Shown here in pieces: positions 59,554 through 64,000 of a DNA stretch of 64,000 nucleotides. The DNA is taken from NCBI GenBank assembly GCA_019694595.1, contig JAIBBQ010000001.1, positions 121,270-185,269 of the forward strand. Reading direction: 5' to 3'. The notes under the pieces were generated by a model that had not been told where the DNA came from, did no database searches, and saw only the letters and a list, made by a program, of their open reading frames with translations. The position numbers and the translations under genes are program-made. Numbering within the stretch: the stretch's first letter is position 1; every line of letters starts with the position of its first letter. This stretch comes from Myxococcaceae bacterium. GTDB taxonomy: Bacteria; Myxococcota; Myxococcia; Myxococcales; Myxococcaceae.

Positions 59554-60537
59554 TCAGGTCCGCTCGCCGGCCACCGAGCGCTCGAGGTAGCCGCGCCGGG
59601 CCTTGGGCGCGTCGAAGGTCGCCAGCGCGTGCATCAGCTTCACCGCCGCCGCGCTCACCGTCATGTCGCCGCCGGAGATGGCGCCTTCTTCCATCGCCAC
59701 CACGCCCGACTCGTAGAGCGACAGGTCGACCCCGTTGCGGTGCGCCTGGCTCACCACCACCACCGGGATGTCGCGGGCCTTCGCCTCGCGGAACAGGGGC
59801 CGCAGCGATCGCCGTTCCCCGACGGGGAAGTTGCCGGCGCCGTACGCCTCGATGACCAGGCCCTTGACCCGGCCCAGCATCGCCAGCACCAGTTCCACGT
59901 CGAGGCCCGGGTAGACCTTGAGCACGAAGACGCGCGGGTCGAGCTTGGCGGCCAGCTGCGGCTTGCCGCTCGAAGCCAGACCCGGCTCGAAGCGCGCGTC
60001 GACGCCCAGCACGCCCAGCGGCGGGAAGTTGGGGCTGTCGAAGGCGTCGTATTCCGACACCGACGCCTTGCGCACCCGGTTGCCGCGGTAGAGGTGCGAG
60101 TCGAAGCAGACCGTGACTTCCTTGGGCCCGGCGCTGGCGCTGGTCACCGCGTCGACCAGGTTGAGCCGGGCGTCGGAGCGCACTTCCCCGAGCGGCCGCT
60201 GGGCGCCGGTGAGCACGATGGGCTTGCCGAAGTTGGGAAGCAGGAACGACAGGGCGCTCGCGGTCCAGGCGAGCGTGTCGGTGCCGTGGGTGACCACCAC
60301 GCCGTCGACGTCGTCGCGGCGCTCGTGGAGGTAGGTGGCCAGCTGCACCCACGACTCGGGCTGGAGCTCCGACGAGTCGACGTTGCTGAAGAGGTGGAGA
60401 TCGAGCTTGGCGAGCTTGCGCAGCTCGGGCACCCGGCTCTTGAGCGTGCGAAAGAATTCGCCGGGTTTGAGTGCCGCGGGCCGCCGCCCCGTCATTCCGA
60501 GCGTGCCGCCGGTGTGCACGAGGAGGATGCGCTTCAT
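59554..60537 (-). CDS. L-asparaginase, cytoplasmic type
   Basis: A 327-residue asparaginase. The first active-site segment LLVHTGGTLGM holds the nucleophilic Thr (T12), and the second VVTHGTDTLAWTASAL holds the Thr-Asp pair. GAGNFPVGERRSL near residue 240 is the dimer-contact region. It hydrolyses asparagine to aspartate and ammonia. There is no signal peptide, so the cytoplasmic (type I) class fits. The ATG at 60537 starts the first strand. The divergent DsbA-like gene lies 82 bases away. Confidence 0.92.
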   Translation of the reverse strand: MKRILLVHTGGTLGMTGRRPAALKPGEFFRTLKSRVPELRKLAKLDLHLFSNVDSSELQPESWVQLATYLHERRDDVDGVVVTHGTDTLAWTASALSFLLPNFGKPIVLTGAQRPLGEVRSDARLNLVDAVTSASAGPKEVTVCFDSHLYRGNRVRKASVSEYDAFDSPNFPPLGVLGVDARFEPGLASSGKPQLAAKLDPRVFVLKVYPGLDVELVLAMLGRVKGLVIEAYGAGNFPVGERRSLRPLFREAKARDIPVVVVSQAHRNGVDLSLYESGVVAMEEGAISGGDMTVSAAAVKLMHALATFDAPKARRGYLERSVAGERT

Positions 60538-60619
60538 GCCCCTGATTTCCCTTGCGACCCGCGCCTTTACAAGCCGGAAATCGATGCCTACAACGCAGCG
60601 CATCGTGGAGCCCTCCCCC

Positions 60620-61486
60620 GTGAAGCTGCTGGTGGTGGCGGTGCTCGCGCTGTCGTCGGCGGCGCAGGCCCAGTCCGCCGATCCGCGCCGAGTGCTCGCC
60701 GACATTCCTGGACTCGACTTCACCCGGCTGGCGCCCCCGGCCCAGAAGGAGCTCGCGGCGGTCTTCACCGACGAGTTCGACTACTGCGGCAAGCCGCTGA
60801 CCGTGGCCGCGGCGCTGAAGAAGCCCGACGCCTGCAAGCACACCCGGCGGCTCGCGGTGTACGCGGCGGGCTCGGCGTCGGAAGGCGAAGCGTCGACCGA
60901 GATCATCAACCAGCTGAGCCGCTACAACGAGTCGTTCAAGCTGAAGCGGGTCGCCTTCAAGCCCGACGAGCGGCAGTGCAAGGGCCCCAAGGACGCCAAG
61001 GTCACGGTGGTCGAGTTCTCGGACTTCGAGTGCCCGTACTGCAACGCGGCGCGCCCGCTGGTCGAGCAGCTGCTCAAGCGCGGCGACGTGCGCGTCTGCT
61101 GGCAGCCGTTCCCGCTCAGCCAGCACCCGGCGGCGATGCCCGCGGCCACCGCGGCGCTGCTGGCGCGCGACGCCGGCAAGTTCTGGGCGATGCACGACGC
61201 GCTCTTCGACCACCAGCTGTCGCTCAACGAGCAGAGCATCGCCGGCCTGGTGAAGGGCCTGGGGCTCGACGAGAAGGCCTTCGCCAAGGCGTACGCCGAG
61301 AAGAAGTACGACGCGGAGATCACCGCGTCGAAGGAGCTCGGCAAGCAGGGCAACGTCGATGCCACGCCGTCGTTCTTCTTCAACGGCCGCAAGCTCACGT
61401 TCCACCCGTCGGCCGACTCGCTCGCGCTCTCGCTCGACGACGAGCTCGACTGGGTGGGCAACAAGAACGGCTGGGCTTCGAACTAG
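60620..61486 (+). CDS. Secreted DsbA-like thioredoxin-fold protein
   Basis: A 288-residue protein with a signal peptide (VKLLVVAVLALSSAAQAQ), an N-terminal region containing three cysteines (56, 72 and 120), and a DsbA/DSBA-like thioredoxin domain from 124 with active-site C138-P-Y-C141 and the cis-Pro loop DATPSFFFNG. It would act on disulfides in the periplasm. The GTG at 60620 is chosen because the signal peptide begins there; GGAG is ten bases upstream. An ATG at 60584 in frame would add twelve residues. The stop overlaps the start of the next gene by one base. Confidence 0.8.
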   Translation: MKLLVVAVLALSSAAQAQSADPRRVLADIPGLDFTRLAPPAQKELAAVFTDEFDYCGKPLTVAAALKKPDACKHTRRLAVYAAGSASEGEASTEIINQLSRYNESFKLKRVAFKPDERQCKGPKDAKVTVVEFSDFECPYCNAARPLVEQLLKRGDVRVCWQPFPLSQHPAAMPAATAALLARDAGKFWAMHDALFDHQLSLNEQSIAGLVKGLGLDEKAFAKAYAEKKYDAEITASKELGKQGNVDATPSFFFNGRKLTFHPSADSLALSLDDELDWVGNKNGWASN

Positions 61487-62802
61487 TGGATCCACGTCTC
61501 TCGGTCGACAGCCAGGGCCACGTGCAGCCCGCCGACGGCGCGGCGGCGCAGCTGCTCCAGGAACGCCGCGGCGACTGGTCGCTCGCCGCCACCAGCCCCG
61601 ACTGGATGGTGTGGCTCAAGCAGCCGGTGTCGGGCGGGGTGCTCGACGTGCGCCCGCGGGTGGTGCTGGCGGGCGACCCCGGCCTCTTCCCCCTGTCGGA
61701 CCTCATCGCCTTCCTCGGGCAGTCGCGGTGGACCGGGGTGCTGCGGCTGGTGGTGCCGGGCGCCGACCGCACCCTGGCGCTGAAAGACGGGGAAGTGCGC
61801 TGGGCGAGCAGCGACGCGCCCACCGACCGCATCGGCGAGGTGATGGTGCGGCTGGGCTACGTGACGCGCACCAAGCTGGAAGAGGTGCTGCGCGACACGC
61901 CGCCGTCGCGCGTCGGCCGTGCGCTGGTGGAGCGGGGCCTGATGCAGGCCCACGACCTGTGGAAGGTCGTCACCGAGCAGGCGAGCGAGATCTTCCACGC
62001 GATGATGCTGGCCAAGGAAGGCGCCTTCTTCCTCCTCGACCAGGACCTGGGCGACCAGGCGGTGCACAGCCTCAACCTCTCGATGCAGAGCTTGCTGATG
62101 GACTCCATCCGCAAGATCGACGAGATGGCGCACTTCCGGAAGCGCATTCCCCACGCGCGGCTGTACGTGGTGAAGAAGCGCGGCTCCGACGGCAAGCTGG
62201 AGCCGGAAGAAGATCAGGTGCTGGCGCTGGTCGACGGCGCGCGCACGGTGGGCGAGCTCGCGCAGCACGCGCGGCTCAACGAGTTCGACATCACCCGCGT
62301 GGTGTACCGGCTCCTCGAAGGCGGCTTCGTGTCGGTGGGCCAGCACCCCAGCGCCACCGCGGCCTCGGTGCCGGTGCAGCCGGCGACGCCGTCGGCGCCC
62401 CGCCCCCCGGTGACGCCGGGCGCGCTCGACGAGCGCAAGGTGCTCAACATCTTCAACTTCATCTTCCGCGAGGTGCGCAACGAGGTGTCGCGCCACGGGA
62501 AGCTCGAGACCTTCATGCAGGCGGCGAACGCCGGCCTGGCGAGCGGCTCGCTGTCCCCGAGCCCGCTGCTCAACGGCCTGAACTTCCAGCCCGACGGCAG
62601 CCTGCCCGAGGCGGTGGTGCTCGCGGCCTACGCGCAGCTCTCGCCGTCGCTGGGCACCGAGCCTCTGGCCAGCTTCCGTCAGGCGCTGTCCGACGTGATG
62701 TTCTTCCTGCTCTTCCAGGCAGGCGAGCTGCTCGAGAAGAGCGCCGACGAGGAGCTGGCGCGCCGGGTGAAGGAACTGCTGTCCACGCTCGACGCGCAGT
62801 GA
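61486..62802 (+). CDS. DUF4388 (PATAN) domain protein
   Basis: A 438-residue cytoplasmic protein. An N-terminal DUF4388/PATAN domain (about 60-140, FPLSDLIAFLGQSRWTGVLRL, DRTLALKDGEVRWASS) is followed by a helical region (140-235), a winged-helix-like stretch (EEDQVLALVDGARTVGELAQ near 240) and a C-terminal helical domain after 310. The family is abundant in myxobacteria and linked to two-component and gliding control, though its biochemistry is not known. GTG start sharing a base with the preceding stop. The next gene, truD, begins seven bases later. Confidence 0.75.
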   Translation: MDPRLSVDSQGHVQPADGAAAQLLQERRGDWSLAATSPDWMVWLKQPVSGGVLDVRPRVVLAGDPGLFPLSDLIAFLGQSRWTGVLRLVVPGADRTLALKDGEVRWASSDAPTDRIGEVMVRLGYVTRTKLEEVLRDTPPSRVGRALVERGLMQAHDLWKVVTEQASEIFHAMMLAKEGAFFLLDQDLGDQAVHSLNLSMQSLLMDSIRKIDEMAHFRKRIPHARLYVVKKRGSDGKLEPEEDQVLALVDGARTVGELAQHARLNEFDITRVVYRLLEGGFVSVGQHPSATAASVPVQPATPSAPRPPVTPGALDERKVLNIFNFIFREVRNEVSRHGKLETFMQAANAGLASGSLSPSPLLNGLNFQPDGSLPEAVVLAAYAQLSPSLGTEPLASFRQALSDVMFFLLFQAGELLEKSADEELARRVKELLSTLDAQ

Positions 62803-62809
62803 GGGTGCG

Positions 62810-63808
62810 GTGAGGTACCTCACCCAGGCCATCGCCGGCGCCGGCGGCCGCTTCAAGACCCAGGCGGAAGACTTCGAGGTCGAGGAGCTGCCCGCGTACC
62901 ACCCGAGCGGCGAAGGCGAGCACCTCTTCGTGTGGGTCGAGAAGCGCGGCGTGGCGACGCCCGAGGCGGCGAAGCGGCTGGCGCAGGCGCTCGGGGTGCC
63001 CGAGGCGCCGGTGAGCTGGGCCGGCCTCAAGGACGCCCACGCGGTGACGCGCCAGTACCTCTGCCTGCCGGCGAAGGGGGCGGAAGGCGCCATCGCCACC
63101 GCGCGCGTCGAAGGCGTCACCCTGCTGCGCTGGGCGCGGCACGGCAACAAGCTCAAGAACGGGCACCTCGAAGGCAACCGCTTCCGCCTGGTGCTGCGCG
63201 AGGTGAAGGACCCCGCGGCGGCGAAGGCGTCGTTCGAGCTGCTCTGCGCGCGCGGGCTGCCCAACTTCTACGGCGAGCAGCGCTTCGGCGGGCACGGCGA
63301 CAACGCGGAGAAGGGCCGCGCGCTCTTGCTCGGCCAGCTCAAGGCCCGGCACTTCGAGCGCAAGCTGTGGCTGTCGGCGTTCCAGTCGGCGCTCTTCAAC
63401 CGGGTGCTCGACGCCCGGCTCGACGACGCCACCTGGGACGTGCCGCAGCTGGGTGACGTGCTCAAGAAGCACGCGACCGGCGGCGAGTTCGTCTGCGCGG
63501 AGCCCGACGTCGACCGGCCCCGCGCCCTGGCCTTCGAGCTCAGCCCCACCGGGCCGATGTACGGGCCGTCGATGCGCGCCAGCGAGGCGAAGGTGGCCGC
63601 GCTCGAGGCCCAGGTGCTGGCCGACGCCGAAGTGACGCCGGCGGACTTCGAGAAGGGCGGCGCGCAGACGCAGGGCACCCGGCGGCTCCTGCGCGTGCCG
63701 CTGGGCGAGCCTTCGTTCGAGGCCCAGGGCAGCGAAGTGCGGCTGTCCTTCACCCTGCCGTCGGGGAGCTACGCCACCGTGGTGCTGGGCGAGCTCATCA
63801 AGGGCTGA
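62810..63808 (+). CDS. truD: tRNA pseudouridine(13) synthase TruD
   Basis: A 332-residue TruD. The N-terminal FKTQAEDFEVEELPAY, catalytic GLKDAHAVTRQY (D75), GNRFRLVLR and PNFYGEQRFGGHGDN motifs mark the family. It converts U13 of tRNA-Glu to pseudouridine. It starts at a GTG seven bases after the DUF4388 gene. The TRUD insertion domain (about 150-275) is present but compact, so length is at the low end of normal. Confidence 0.95.
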   Translation: MRYLTQAIAGAGGRFKTQAEDFEVEELPAYHPSGEGEHLFVWVEKRGVATPEAAKRLAQALGVPEAPVSWAGLKDAHAVTRQYLCLPAKGAEGAIATARVEGVTLLRWARHGNKLKNGHLEGNRFRLVLREVKDPAAAKASFELLCARGLPNFYGEQRFGGHGDNAEKGRALLLGQLKARHFERKLWLSAFQSALFNRVLDARLDDATWDVPQLGDVLKKHATGGEFVCAEPDVDRPRALAFELSPTGPMYGPSMRASEAKVAALEAQVLADAEVTPADFEKGGAQTQGTRRLLRVPLGEPSFEAQGSEVRLSFTLPSGSYATVVLGELIKG

Positions 63809-63898
63809 GGAACGCCCCGGTGGGGCCACCGCAGGCCCACGGGTAAGGTGCGCCTTCCAAGGGAGCGCATCTCGCGCACCATCGAGGGGGAGCACCAC

Positions 63899-64000
63899 AT
63901 GAAGCGCGCACTCGCTGTGCTGATCGTCACCACGTCGTTCGCCATGGGCTGCAGCGGAGGAGGAGGCTCGAGCGGCGGCGGCGCGGGCGGCGCCGGCGGC
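63899..64000 (+). CDS. Lipoprotein, N-terminal part only
   Basis: Open to the window edge; 34 residues are seen. A signal peptide MKRALAVLIVTTSFAMGC ends in a lipobox (MGC, C18), followed by Ser/Gly-rich sequence (SGGGGSSGGGAGG), a typical flexible tether of myxobacterial lipoproteins. GAGGGGGAG lies before the ATG. A GGTAAGGTGCGCC upstream resembles the -10 region of the lipoprotein at 34139. The function cannot be judged from what is visible. Confidence 0.75.
   Translation, partial: MKRALAVLIVTTSFAMGCSGGGGSSGGGAGGAGG

Overview
The window is very GC-rich and densely coded, and reads as chromosomal DNA of a myxobacterium (phylum Myxococcota). The grounds are the strong G/C bias at third codon positions, several PilZ-domain proteins, a DUF4388 regulator, glycine-rich and lipobox-bearing lipoproteins, and a non-flagellar type III secretion locus beside a complete division and cell-wall (dcw) cluster. 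The genus cannot be fixed from the sequence. No rRNA, tRNA, insertion sequence, prophage or CRISPR array was recognised.

Layout. 1-5.5 kb (+): end of a batA-like gene, then batB, a TPR gene (batC), batD and a TPR/SH3 gene (batE), coupled by 4-17 nt overlaps, then an ABC ATPase and its 854-residue FtsX-type permease (to 8.06 kb). 8.1-10.1 kb: single-domain response regulator, PilZ protein, patatin phospholipase. 10.25-19.07 kb (+): a type III secretion operon, candidate sctF - sctI - sctJ - unknown - sctQ - fliO-like - sctR - sctS - sctT - sctU - sctV. It has no ATPase, stator or secretin gene in view, and from sctQ onward it follows flagellar gene order including a FliO-like gene. 19.07-23.4 kb (-): RNase E/G, PilZ, YihY and an HU/IHF-type DNA-binding protein. 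23.7-29 kb: acylphosphatase/DUF3052 pair, a solitary DNA methyltransferase, a carboxypeptidase-regulatory-like protein, a class III nucleotide cyclase, and a membrane protein with an HExxH motif. 29-34 kb: DUF4159/VWA pair and small membrane proteins. 34.1-36.9 kb: four related lipoproteins, three sharing an eight-cysteine module. 37-56.1 kb (-): dcw cluster transcribed mraZ - STAS - rsmH - ftsL - ftsI - murE - murF - mraY - murD - ftsW - murG - two 33-codon ORFs - murC - murB - ddl - ftsQ - ftsA - ftsZ, ended by a strong terminator. 56.2-64 kb: double PilZ protein, a repeat protein, a CHAP endopeptidase, asparaginase, a DsbA-like protein, a DUF4388 protein, truD and the start of a lipoprotein.

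The observations most worth following are: (1) the type III locus that mixes non-flagellar parts (lipoprotein SctJ, SctI rod) with a FliO-like gene and flagellar order, plus a strong internal start site for a free SctQ C-terminal domain; (2) two tandem copies of a 98-bp unit between murG and murC that form a chain of three ATGA start/stop couplings and encode two near-identical basic 33-residue peptides; (3) a 20-bp motif (18/20 identical) at the same distance upstream of ftsQ and ftsZ; (4) a lipoprotein family in which an eight-cysteine module occurs both alone and fused to a second domain.
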